A DNA stretch of 64,000 bases, taken from Lacisediminihabitans changchengi. Lineage in GTDB: Bacteria; Actinomycetota; Actinomycetes; Actinomycetales; Microbacteriaceae. The first letter of the stretch is position 1; each line of letters opens with the position of its first letter. Below, piece by piece: positions 24,833 to 32,423 of the stretch. Where the stretch lies: contig NZ_JAEPES010000001.1 of the NCBI RefSeq assembly GCF_016634425.1, positions 689,183 to 753,182 of the forward strand. The letters run 5' to 3'. Under the pieces are notes generated by a model. It had not been told where the DNA came from and searched no databases. It saw only the letters and a program-made list of their open reading frames with translations. The position numbers and the translations under genes are program-made.

Positions 24833-25522
24833 TCAGCCCCAGGCGGATGCCGGAGCCGTGAAGACGTCGACCGGCGTGTAGTGCCAGTGCGCCCCGTTGG
24901 CGTAATGGCTACTGGCCCACGGTGAGGCCCAGATCGCGTGCTCCGTGACCTCGGTCGGAGCGGAGGCGGCGAAGTCTGCCGCCACCTCGGCGAACAGGGG
25001 ATTCTTCTGCAGGTTGGCCGCGGCCATCTTCGCAGCGGTGACGAGGTCGGGGTAGCTGCCGAGTCCGGCTCCGCCACCCGATCCCCAGCCGTTGTTCAGT
25101 GGATTGTTGCGGTTCCACCAGTCATTCGGACCGTTTTCCTGCCGCATCCACCGGGTCATCACCGTGACGTTGGCGTCGCTCATCGGCCACCCCGCCGTCG
25201 ACATGACCAGCTTCGCCCAGTCGTAGTTGGTGCCGCTCGCCGCGAGAGTCTTGGCGCCCGGCGTGCCCGAATACACGTCGCGTGACGCAGACGTGATGCT
25301 GGAGTCGTCGGCCATGGACAAGTTCTGCACCTTCGACGCCAGGTAGGCGCTGCGTAGCGTGCTCGCGTAGGCGCTCGGCGGTGGGGGAACAGTAGTGATG
25401 GCGACGAGGGCACAGGCAGCGGCCGCCGCGAGAAAGACCAGCGACTTACGGGTTCCGCCTCGCGCGGTAGGGGGACGCATCGTGTCACGAAGGGTGACCA
25501 GAAAATAGCGTCTGCGTGTCAT
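24833..25522 (-). CDS. Secreted protein with lysozyme-like sequence features
   Basis: 229 residues. An N-terminal hydrophobic stretch ('SLVFLAAAAACALVAITTV', residues ~27-45) after many arginines is a signal peptide or anchor. The mature part contains 'WMRQENGPNDWW', 'NNPLNNGWG' and 'YPDLVTAAKMAAANL', an arrangement resembling lysozyme-like peptidoglycan hydrolases, in which the Glu would be catalytic and NNPLN lines the cleft. This is pattern recognition only. It could act on the cell wall. No neighbour supports a specific pathway. Confidence 0.5.
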   Translation of the reverse strand: MTRRRYFLVTLRDTMRPPTARGGTRKSLVFLAAAAACALVAITTVPPPPSAYASTLRSAYLASKVQNLSMADDSSITSASRDVYSGTPGAKTLAASGTNYDWAKLVMSTAGWPMSDANVTVMTRWMRQENGPNDWWNRNNPLNNGWGSGGGAGLGSYPDLVTAAKMAAANLQKNPLFAEVAADFAASAPTEVTEHAIWASPWASSHYANGAHWHYTPVDVFTAPASAWG

Positions 25523-25671
25523 AAACCTGTGGTCCTCCGCCGAAGTTCGGCTCGGTGTGCCCGGATGTCGATGACCAGAGTAACAACGGCTTCTGGACTG
25601 ATCCTGGGTGCATCGGTGCCGGGCGACTCTGCGGTCGCCCTGAACCCGGTGAGAATCAGCCGGACAACGGA

Positions 25672-25741
25672 GTCAACCCCCTGTTGCGTAATGGCGCAGA
25701 GATTTAGCATGGGGTCAGCGATGGACAGTAGCCGCGAGTGA
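25672..25741 (+). promoter_or_regulatory. First copy of a sigma-gene leader element, with a 6-codon open frame
   Basis: GTCAACCCCCTG (25672-25683), GGCGCAG and TAGC are followed by GGGGTCAGCGATG (25711-25723). The same blocks in the same order lie directly upstream of the sigma factor gene (26079-26161). Here the ATG opens only a 6-residue frame (MDSSRE, stop at 25741), so this copy drives either a leader peptide or the small gene at 25791. Confidence 0.55.
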
Positions 25742-25790
25742 GATCACCCACTCGGACCGTGCCGTCATCGCGATCGTGCTGGGAGGTTCG

Positions 25791-26054
25791 ATGAAGAACA
25801 ACGCAACAGGTCCGTGCCCCGCCGAATATCTGCTTGTGAGCAGAATCTCGGTGGACGAATGGCGGATCGCCGACGGCAGATTGAGTGACGGATCCGCGGC
25901 CAAGGTGCTGGGGTTCATTCAGTATCGCAATGCGCAGTACGAAGTTCTCAACATCAAAATTCCCGATCACGACGAGGTCTTCTCGGATTGGGAGAGCGCT
26001 GTCGGATTTTTCGCCGCACCTGTCGTGCGCGAGAAGGCTCAGATCAAGCGATAA
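25791..26054 (+). CDS. Small protein of unknown function
   Basis: 87 residues from the ATG at 25791, with GGGAGG 4 bases upstream. I do not recognise a family. The sequence is mixed charged and hydrophobic ('[16 protein letters not shown]', '[15 protein letters not shown]'), without signal peptide or membrane helix, so it is probably a small folded cytoplasmic protein. It lies between two copies of the same leader element and 104 bases before a group 2 sigma factor in the same direction; a role tied to that sigma factor is possible but unsupported by any motif. Confidence 0.5.
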   Translation: MKNNATGPCPAEYLLVSRISVDEWRIADGRLSDGSAAKVLGFIQYRNAQYEVLNIKIPDHDEVFSDWESAVGFFAAPVVREKAQIKR

Positions 26055-26078
26055 CGAATAAATCACGACAGTCGCTTT

Positions 26079-26161
26079 GTCAACCCCCTGACGGCGCAGT
26101 CCCGCGGTCCCATAGCCTGAGATCACATCGGAAATGTAACCAATTTGGGGGGTCAGCGATG
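26079..26161 (+). promoter_or_regulatory. Second copy of the leader element, upstream of the sigma factor
   Basis: GTCAACCCCCTG (26079-26090), GGCGCAG, TAGC at the same distance (34 versus 33 bases) as in the first copy, and GGGGTCAGCGATG (26149-26161) whose ATG is the sigma factor start. The conserved spacing suggests a shared promoter or regulator site. Confidence 0.55.
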
Positions 26162-27115
26162 ACAACTGCAGTGACCAGCTCTTCGGACCGTTTCACCACG
26201 TCCGCCCCTGGCATGGAGGTATCGGTCGACCCGCTGCGGGATTACCTGCAGCGCATCGGCCGTGCTCGCCTCCTCACCGCGGAGGAAGAGGTCTTCCTTG
26301 CCCGTCGAATCGAGGTCGGCGTGATCGCGGGCGAGCGCCTGGTCAAAAACCTCGATCTCTCCGGCAAGGAGATCCGCGAGCTGAAGTATCTGCAGCAGGA
26401 TGGCGCCGCTGCGTATGAGCATTTCATTCACGCCAACTTGCGTCTCGTGGTGAGCATCGCCAAGCGCTACGCGGGGCGAGGACTACCGATCATGGACGTC
26501 ATCCAGGAAGGCAACCTCGGTCTGGTGCGCGCCGTCGAGAAGTTCGACTACACCACCGGCAACAAGTTCTCGACCTACGCCACCTGGTGGATTCGCCAGT
26601 CAATTCTTCGTGGGATCGCCGACGCGAGCCGCCTCATCCGCATCCCGGTACACACCGTCGAGAAGATCGAGAAACTAGACCGCATCCGTCGCGACCTGAG
26701 TGGCGAGCTGGGACGAGTGCCGACGCTGATCGAGCTTGCCGATGCCGCGCAGATCAGCACCGAGGAAGTGCTCAAGTTGCAGCGCACCGAGCACGACACC
26801 GTGTCGCTGGGGTTGCCCGTTGGTGACGACGGTACGGCCGAGCTCGGAGACCTGATCGAGGACGCGCACAGCGCCGAACCCTTCGAAGCGGTCGAACTCG
26901 ACTTCCGCCACGATGACATCACCCGGCGCCTGGATGAATTGCCGCAACGCGACGCCACGGTGATCCGTCTGCGCTTCGGCCTCGACGGACGCCAGGCTAT
27001 GACGCTGGACGAGGTGGGCGAGTTGTATGGCATCACCCGCGAGCGAGTGCGCCAGCTCGAGACCCGCAGTCTGAAGCGTCTGCGTTCGGCAGAGCTGCAC
27101 TCCTACCTCGCCTGA
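26159..27115 (+). CDS. RNA polymerase sigma factor, sigma-70 group 2 (SigB/HrdB-like)
   Basis: 318 residues. Region 1.2 ('[21 protein letters not shown]'), region 2 ('[17 protein letters not shown]', '[18 protein letters not shown]', 'YATWWIRQ'), region 3 and region 4.2 ('[18 protein letters not shown]') are all intact, while the long region 1.1 of the housekeeping SigA is missing. It should recognise promoters close to housekeeping ones under particular conditions (stationary phase or stress in related actinobacteria). The start is fixed by the G-rich ribosome-binding site and the conserved leader. A clear terminator follows. Confidence 0.92.
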   Translation: MTTAVTSSSDRFTTSAPGMEVSVDPLRDYLQRIGRARLLTAEEEVFLARRIEVGVIAGERLVKNLDLSGKEIRELKYLQQDGAAAYEHFIHANLRLVVSIAKRYAGRGLPIMDVIQEGNLGLVRAVEKFDYTTGNKFSTYATWWIRQSILRGIADASRLIRIPVHTVEKIEKLDRIRRDLSGELGRVPTLIELADAAQISTEEVLKLQRTEHDTVSLGLPVGDDGTAELGDLIEDAHSAEPFEAVELDFRHDDITRRLDELPQRDATVIRLRFGLDGRQAMTLDEVGELYGITRERVRQLETRSLKRLRSAELHSYLA

Positions 27116-27155
27116 CACCGGTCTGGCGCGATCGAAAGAACGCGATCGAAAGAAT

Positions 27156-27195
27156 CCGTCGGCTGCTCGCGGGGATGCGGGCGGCCGACGGTTTT
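27156..27195 (+). terminator. Intrinsic terminator of the sigma factor gene
   Basis: CCGTCGGC (27156-27163) and GCCGACGG (27184-27191) form a perfect stem followed by TTTT (27192-27195). Just before it, 27128-27155 is a 14-bp tandem duplication (GCGATCGAAAGAAc/t). Confidence 0.85.
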
Positions 27196-27233
27196 CCGTG
27201 CCCAGGGTGATTACCGGCTATCGTTCCGAGGCG

Positions 27234-27554
27234 CTACTCTTCCGACGTCCGACCCAGCGCGCCGACCTCGTCGGTCAGTTGAAGCCCCTGGGCGCTGTTG
27301 GACGAATTGGTGAGCACGTCGAGCCACTCGCGGTTGATCTTCGGCATGCGTCCACCGTTGTATCGGAACACCAGCGGAATCGACGGATCGAGCCAGATCA
27401 CGCTGCGACCATCGCCGACGCTCTGTTCGTCGCGCCAGGAGAAGAAGAAACTCTCGCCGCGGCGCAGCTTCAATCCGATAACCAGCTGCAGATGGGCGAG
27501 CACTCGATCGTCGAAGACGACCTCGATGGTCGGGCCGTACAGTAGCTTCCCCAC
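27234..27554 (-). CDS. DUF7882 family protein
   Basis: 106 residues from the GTG at 27554, preferred over the TTG two codons upstream because GAGGAG sits 6 bases before it. 'GKLLYGPTIEVVFDDRVLAHLQLVIGLKLRRGESF' and 'IWLDPSIPLVFRY' are characteristic of DUF7882, a Microbacteriaceae family often labelled as ATP-dependent DNA ligase because of its gene neighbourhood rather than its sequence. It has no ligase motif. It follows ligD on the same strand with 60 bases between, so a link to end joining is suggested by position only. Confidence 0.82.
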   Translation of the reverse strand: MGKLLYGPTIEVVFDDRVLAHLQLVIGLKLRRGESFFFSWRDEQSVGDGRSVIWLDPSIPLVFRYNGGRMPKINREWLDVLTNSSNSAQGLQLTDEVGALGRTSEE

Positions 27555-27614
27555 GTGCAACTCCTCGAATCATCCGGCGCCGAAACTGCCGTCTGTGATG
27601 ATCATACGGACTGG

Positions 27615-30104
27615 TTACTCTGGCACCACGTCTGCGGGTGATTTGTCGGGCCGGAAGCCCCGCCAGGTGGGCTGTCGCAGGCGCCCGGTCGACGTCCATT
27701 CGGCGAACTGCACCTCGGCGACGAGGTCAGCGCGCACCCAATTGGCGTCCTTGGCGTCGGCGGTCGGCACGTCATAGAGCGGGGAGGTCGCGCGGGCGCG
27801 GTGCGCGAACACCGCGGCAAGTTCGTCGAGGGCTCGGTCGCTGAAGCCGGTGCCCACTCGTCCGACGTAACGGATGCCGTGGTCATCCGGGATCCCCAGC
27901 AGTACCGAACCGACGCCGTCGGCCCGCCTGCCGTTGCCGGGCCGCCAGCCACCGATGACGACCTCCTGGGTGCGATGGTGCTTGAGCTTGATCCAGGCCG
28001 GTGACCGTCGTCCCGCGGAGTACGGCTCGGAGCGTTCTTTGGCCACTACGCCCTCCAGCCCGAGTTCGAGGCTGGTGGCCATCGCATCATCGAGGTCGCC
28101 GTCGAACGCCGGCGGAACCTGCACCACCCCGCGTTCCCGGTCTCGGACCAGGTCGGTCAAGGCAGTGCGGCGAGAGTCGTAGTCCCGTTTCAGGAGGGAT
28201 TCGCCGTCGAGCAGGAGCAGATCGAAGAGCATGAGCTTCACCGGGGTGGAGGCTCGCAGCCGTTCGATCTCACGCGCGTCGGTCACATTCATCCGCGACT
28301 GCAGCACTCCGAAATCAGGGCGCCCGGAGCGGTCGAGGGCAACGATCTCGCCATCGAGCGTCGCGCTGTGGCCGCCGACGGCAGCCGTCACGGCCGCGAG
28401 TTCGGGATAGGTGCGGGTCATGTCGTTACCATTGCGGCTGGTCAGGGTGACGCCGTCAGGGCCAGCGGTGACGATGGCGCGGATGCCGTCCCACTTCATC
28501 TCGAAGGCCCAGTCCGCTTCGGTGCGGATGTCTGTGGTGCTTCCTGCCGACGCGAGCATGGCTTTCGGTGGGGGCATTGGGTCGGCGGCTGCGGCGCGTG
28601 GCTGCTCCTTCATGAGGTGCATGAGCCAGTTTTGGTCGTCTTTGCCGCCGCCGTGCTTTGCTCCGCCGTGGCCGGTATGGATCAGCGCTACGCGTCGCGG
28701 GATTCCGCCGAGACCGCCGTCCGCGCGACCGTTCAGGGTGACGATGACCTCCTCCCCGTCGCGCCACTTCTCGAGGTCGTAGGTGCCTGCATCCCAGATC
28801 GAGACGGTGCCACCGCCGTATTCGCCCGCCGGGATGGTGCCCTCGAAGCTTCCGTACTCAAGCGGATGATCCTCGGTGTGAACCGCGAGGTGATTCTGCT
28901 TCGGCTCGGTCGGAACGTTCTTCGGTACTGCCCAGCTCACGAGCACTCCGTCGTGCTCCAGGCGGAAGTCGAAGTGCAGACGGCGGGCGTGATGCTCCTG
29001 AATGACGAAGCTGCGACCATCTGAGGTTTCGGCGGGGCCGGCGGGCACCGGCTCTGGGGTGCGATCAGCGCTGCGCTTGCCGCGGTAGGTCGCCAGCCGG
29101 TCGGTCCGCTCGAAGGCGGCGAGGTGCGCCGGCGTCGGCTCGAGCGAGTTGAGATGGCCGGAGGCGAGATCGGCAAGCGGATCACCCCGGCGCTTCACCC
29201 GCCGGAGTACTTCCTCATAGTCCAGCTGGTCGAGATTCTTGGAGGCCAGTTCGCGCCAGGTTCGGGGGGCCGCGACGGTGGGGGTGAAGCGTCCTCGGAG
29301 GGAGTACGGCGCGATGGTGGTCTTCGACCCGTTGTTCTGGCTCCAGTCGAGCAGCACCTTGCCGGTGCGGAGCGTCTTCTTCATGTCGCTGACCACGAGG
29401 TCGGGGTGGTCGGCTTCAAGGGCTCGGGCCAGTTCATGGGCAACGGCGGAGACCTGATCGGAGTTCTGTGACCCATCCAGAGCCGCGTAGAGGTGGATGC
29501 CCTTGCTGCCGCTTGTCACCGGCATGGCGGTGAGCCCCATGTCGCTCAGGATGTCGCGTACCAGTCGAGCGACCTCCGCGCACTCCAGCAGACCAGCGCC
29601 ATCGCCCGGGTCGAGGTCGAGCACCAGGCGGTCGGGGTTGCGACGCGTTCCGGTGCGCCCGAACCGCCACTGCGGCACATGGATCTCGAGGGCGGCGATC
29701 TGGGCCAACCAGGTGAGTGTGGCCAGGTCGTTGACCAGGGGATAGAGGTTCTCGTGGTCTTTGTGCTCGATGGTTCGACGCTTCACCCAGGTCGGGGCTG
29801 AGTCTTCGAGGTTCTTCTGGAAGAAGACCTCACCGGGATGCTCGGGGGTGCCGACCCCGTGCACCCAGCGCTTGCGGGTTGCGGGGCGATTGCTGGCGTG
29901 GGGGATCAGAACGGAGGCGATCTCGGCGTAGTAGCTCAGAACATCCGCTTTGGTCGTCCCGGTCTCGGGGTAGAGCACCTTGTCGAGATTGGTCAGCTTC
30001 AGCCGATGTCCCTCGACGCTGACCGTCTCGCCTGAACCGCCCGATGAACGGGCGCCCGATGAACGGGCGCTCGATGAACGGCTGCTCGATCGCGTCGCTG
30101 GCAT
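27615..30104 (-). CDS. ligD: Multifunctional NHEJ ATP-dependent DNA ligase LigD
   Basis: 829 residues from the ATG at 30104; longer frames would overlap ku and are not conserved. Domain order is polymerase/primase (~30-310, 'LVLDLDPGDG' metal site, 'SGSKGIHLYA'), phosphoesterase (~375-505, 'QEHHARRLHFDFRLEHDG', 'EGTIPAGEYGGG'), then ligase (~520-829, 'FEMKWDGIRA' with nucleotidyl Lys537). This POL-PE-LIG order is that of mycobacterial LigD. It processes, fills and seals double-strand breaks with Ku. The extreme N-terminus is a Ser/Arg tract from three 15-bp tandem repeats (30039-30083). Confidence 0.95.
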   Translation of the reverse strand: MPATRSSSRSSSARSSGARSSGGSGETVSVEGHRLKLTNLDKVLYPETGTTKADVLSYYAEIASVLIPHASNRPATRKRWVHGVGTPEHPGEVFFQKNLEDSAPTWVKRRTIEHKDHENLYPLVNDLATLTWLAQIAALEIHVPQWRFGRTGTRRNPDRLVLDLDPGDGAGLLECAEVARLVRDILSDMGLTAMPVTSGSKGIHLYAALDGSQNSDQVSAVAHELARALEADHPDLVVSDMKKTLRTGKVLLDWSQNNGSKTTIAPYSLRGRFTPTVAAPRTWRELASKNLDQLDYEEVLRRVKRRGDPLADLASGHLNSLEPTPAHLAAFERTDRLATYRGKRSADRTPEPVPAGPAETSDGRSFVIQEHHARRLHFDFRLEHDGVLVSWAVPKNVPTEPKQNHLAVHTEDHPLEYGSFEGTIPAGEYGGGTVSIWDAGTYDLEKWRDGEEVIVTLNGRADGGLGGIPRRVALIHTGHGGAKHGGGKDDQNWLMHLMKEQPRAAAADPMPPPKAMLASAGSTTDIRTEADWAFEMKWDGIRAIVTAGPDGVTLTSRNGNDMTRTYPELAAVTAAVGGHSATLDGEIVALDRSGRPDFGVLQSRMNVTDAREIERLRASTPVKLMLFDLLLLDGESLLKRDYDSRRTALTDLVRDRERGVVQVPPAFDGDLDDAMATSLELGLEGVVAKERSEPYSAGRRSPAWIKLKHHRTQEVVIGGWRPGNGRRADGVGSVLLGIPDDHGIRYVGRVGTGFSDRALDELAAVFAHRARATSPLYDVPTADAKDANWVRADLVAEVQFAEWTSTGRLRQPTWRGFRPDKSPADVVPE
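30039..30083. repeat. 15-bp tandem repeats in the ligD N-terminus
   Basis: Three units with period 15 starting at 30039, 30054 and 30069 (GCCCGATGAACGGG type) encode the SSARSSGARSSG-like N-terminal tail of LigD. Confidence 0.9.
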
Positions 30105-30162
30105 GGCCGCCAATGTACGCCGATCCCTTGATCCGCGGGACGGAGGGGTATCGAATTGGGTG
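30105..30162. promoter_or_regulatory. Divergent ligD-ku promoter region
   Basis: Only 58 bases separate the two divergent start codons, so both promoters must lie here or inside the opposing genes. GGAGGGG at 30142-30148 is rather far from the ku ATG. No unambiguous -10/-35 boxes could be assigned. Confidence 0.4.
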
Positions 30163-31056
30163 ATGAGAGCCATCTGGACAGGTGCCATCACCTTTGGTCT
30201 GGTGAACGTGCCGGTGAAGGTCTACAGCGCGACCGAAGACCACGACATCCACCTGCACCAGGTGCATGACAAGGATGGCGGGCGCATCCGCTACGAGCGG
30301 CACTGCGAGATCTGCGGAGAGCTCGTGCCGTACAACCACATCGACAAGGCATTCGACGATGGCGAGCGCACGGTCGTGCTGACAGACGACGACCTGAAGT
30401 CCCTCCCGGCGGAGCGCAGTCGAGAGATCGATGTCGTCGAGTTCGTGCCGAGCGATGAACTCGACCCAATCATGTTCGACCGCAGTTATTTCCTCGAGCC
30501 GGATTCGAAGTCTCCGAAGGCCTATGCGCTGTTGCGGAAGACGCTGGAAGAGACCGATCGCACGGCCATCGTGCACTTCGCTCTGCGACAGAAGACCCGC
30601 CTGGGGGCACTACGCGTGCGAGGCAAGGTGCTCATGCTCCAGTCTCTGCTCTGGGATGACGAGGTGCGAGAGGCCGACTTTCCCGCTCTGAAGGAGGTCA
30701 CCCGGGTGTCGGCGAAAGAACTCGAGATGTCGGGCGCCCTGGTGGACAGCTTCTCGTCGAGGTTCGATCCGGCCAAGTTCACCGACGAGTATCAGGAGGA
30801 GTTGCGCACCCTCATCGACGCGAAGCTTGCCGAGGGGGAGTCGCTCGACACCGCCGCGACGTTCGGTGAGGAGCCGGGGGACGACCAGGGCGCAGAGGTG
30901 CTCGATCTCATGGAGGCCCTTCGACGCAGCGTAGAGAAGAGTCGTGGGGCGAAGGCGGGCACCAATTCGCCCTCGAAATCGAGCGCGAAGGCGACTTCGC
31001 AATCCACTTCGACGCGGGGAGCAGCGCCTACCAAGAAGGCAAAAAAACCGGCGTGA
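30163..31056 (+). CDS. ku: Bacterial Ku protein
   Basis: 297 residues from the ATG at 30163 (GTG at 30160 also possible). 'MRAIWTGAITFGLVNVPVKVY', 'HQVHDKDGGRIRYERHCE' and 'FDRSYFLEPDSKSPKAYALL' are hallmark bacterial Ku motifs. It forms a homodimeric ring on double-strand ends and recruits LigD. The last ~40 residues are a Lys/Ser/Thr-rich tail ending KKAKKPA, the basic C-terminal extension that in other Ku proteins modulates DNA binding and threading. Divergent from ligD. Confidence 0.96.
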   Translation: MRAIWTGAITFGLVNVPVKVYSATEDHDIHLHQVHDKDGGRIRYERHCEICGELVPYNHIDKAFDDGERTVVLTDDDLKSLPAERSREIDVVEFVPSDELDPIMFDRSYFLEPDSKSPKAYALLRKTLEETDRTAIVHFALRQKTRLGALRVRGKVLMLQSLLWDDEVREADFPALKEVTRVSAKELEMSGALVDSFSSRFDPAKFTDEYQEELRTLIDAKLAEGESLDTAATFGEEPGDDQGAEVLDLMEALRRSVEKSRGAKAGTNSPSKSSAKATSQSTSTRGAAPTKKAKKPA

Positions 31057-31182
31057 TCGAGTCTTCCCTACGCGTATTCGGGCCGGGCGCAACCCCCTAG
31101 TAGCTGAGCATCATCGGCATATTGTCTGTTCTGCCCTGGGAGCACCGTGCTCACCTTCTGGGAACAGAAAGGCACATATCCG

Positions 31183-31344
31183 ATGAATATCCTCTTGATC
31201 GTCATCTTCGTCATCGCAGTAGTCCTCCTGATCACGGGTGGATTCGTCCAGTCGTTGAACTTCTTGCTGTGGGTGGGAATCGTGTTGGCCATCATCGCGG
31301 TCATCGTCTTCCTCGCGAGAGTCATCACCGGTCGTCGCTCCTAG
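31183..31344 (+). CDS. Small two-helix membrane protein
   Basis: 53 residues from the ATG at 31183. Two hydrophobic helices ('ILLIVIFVIAVVLLI' and 'FLLWVGIVLAIIAVIVFLA') are joined by 'TGGFVQSLN', and it ends in a basic GRRS tail. This is the build of small actinobacterial membrane proteins of the DUF2207/Lmo0937-like kind, but I cannot assign a family. A strong hairpin terminator follows directly, so it is probably a monocistronic unit. Confidence 0.65.
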   Translation: MNILLIVIFVIAVVLLITGGFVQSLNFLLWVGIVLAIIAVIVFLARVITGRRS

Positions 31345-31355
31345 ACGACCACCGG

Positions 31356-31391
31356 CGAACGGCGGCGGAGTGCCAGCTCCGCCGCCGTTCG
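31356..31391 (+). terminator. 15-bp perfect hairpin terminator
   Basis: CGAACGGCGGCGGAG (31356-31370), loop TGCCAG and CTCCGCCGCCGTTCG (31377-31391) form a perfect 15-bp stem, followed by GCGTTTAA, 12 bases after the small membrane protein stop. Confidence 0.85.
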
Positions 31392-31422
31392 GCGTTTAAC
31401 CAGGGCAGTGCGCCGAGGCCGG

Positions 31423-31478
31423 AAGTCTTTCGCTCGAGGTCTTTCGCCCGAGGTCCGTGGCTCGCGGTCCTTCGCTCT
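31423..31478 (+). repeat. 14-bp degenerate tandem repeats upstream of the EamA gene
   Basis: Four units at 31423-31436, 31437-31450, 31451-31464 and 31465-31478 follow the pattern AGGTCtTTCGCtCG. They end 11 bases before the GTG start of the EamA transporter, replacing a normal leader. Confidence 0.85.
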
Positions 31479-31489
31479 AGGGTCGAGTA

Positions 31490-32413
31490 GTGAGCCGAGC
31501 CGCGACATCCGCCCCACCCGCCAGGCTGCCGGTTATCGCGCTTGTGCTCGCCTCGGTGCTGTGGGGAACCACGGGTACGGCTGCCAGCTTCTTCCCCGCA
31601 GGGGTCAGCCCGCTCGCGGTCGGTGCCGTGACCATGGCGTTCGGCGGCCTGCTGCTCGTGGTCGTCTCGCTCCGTCGTTCTGTGGCCGTGCTCCGCGATA
31701 GTGCCGCTCGCCGCTGGGTGTTGATCGGCACCATCGGGGTAGTGGCGTATCCGCTCGCCTTCTACAGCGCCATGAACCTGGCCGGTGTCGCGATCGGCAA
31801 CGTCGTGGCTCTGGGCTCCGGCCCTGTTTTCGCCGCCATCATCGAATGGCTGGTCGAGCGCCATCGACCCACCCGTCGGTGGGCGGTCAGCACCCTGGTT
31901 GCGATCGTCGGAATCGCCCTGCTCTCGGTACTCGGTCGCCAGGTGACGGATGTCGGCGACCGCCTGCTTCCCGGAGTGGCGCTCGGTCTCGTCGCCGGGC
32001 TGGCATACGCCCTCTATGCCTACGCGTCGTCGAGGGCGCTCGCCGCTGGCCACAGCGGTCGGGGCGTGATGGGGGCGATGTTCGGTGCCGGCGCGATACC
32101 TCTGCTCCTGGTGATGGCGGTCGTCGGTGCGCCCCTGCTCCAGTCCGGTCGCACCGTCGGCATTGCCGCGTATCTGGTGATCGTGCCGATGTTCCTGGCC
32201 TATCTGCTCTTCGGCATCGGGTTGCGAGGTGTTCGCAGCAGCGCGGCGACCACGATCACACTGGTCGAGCCTCTGGTCGCGACGGTGCTCGCGGTCACCG
32301 TGGTGGGGGAGCGGTTGACGTTGCCCGGATGGCTCGGACTGCTCCTGATTCTGGGGGGAGTGACGGCGATGGCTACGGCCCGTCAGCCGAGGGCCAACCC
32401 GGCCGCCCCGTAG
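31490..32413 (+). CDS. EamA/DMT-superfamily transporter
   Basis: 307 residues, GTG start. About ten hydrophobic helices in two EamA repeats: the first contains 'ASVLWGTTGTAASFFP', the second 'GLVAGLAYALYAYASSRAL' and ends with 'LVEPLVATVLAVTVVGERLTLPGWLG', the family hallmark. DMT proteins export metabolites such as amino acids or nucleobases; the substrate is unknown. It precedes an NCS1-type permease by 10 bases and the two are probably co-transcribed. Confidence 0.88.
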   Translation: MSRAATSAPPARLPVIALVLASVLWGTTGTAASFFPAGVSPLAVGAVTMAFGGLLLVVVSLRRSVAVLRDSAARRWVLIGTIGVVAYPLAFYSAMNLAGVAIGNVVALGSGPVFAAIIEWLVERHRPTRRWAVSTLVAIVGIALLSVLGRQVTDVGDRLLPGVALGLVAGLAYALYAYASSRALAAGHSGRGVMGAMFGAGAIPLLLVMAVVGAPLLQSGRTVGIAAYLVIVPMFLAYLLFGIGLRGVRSSAATTITLVEPLVATVLAVTVVGERLTLPGWLGLLLILGGVTAMATARQPRANPAAP

Positions 32414-32423
32414 TATTTGTTGC

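Noticed and set aside
25519..25710. 63-codon minus-strand frame upstream of the secreted protein
   Set aside because: No ribosome-binding site or recognisable family, and it overlaps the duplicated leader element.
29980..30162. 5' extension of ku in the same frame
   Set aside because: It overlaps the divergent ligD coding region and consists of the antisense of the 15-bp repeats; Ku proteins start at the MRAIWTG motif.
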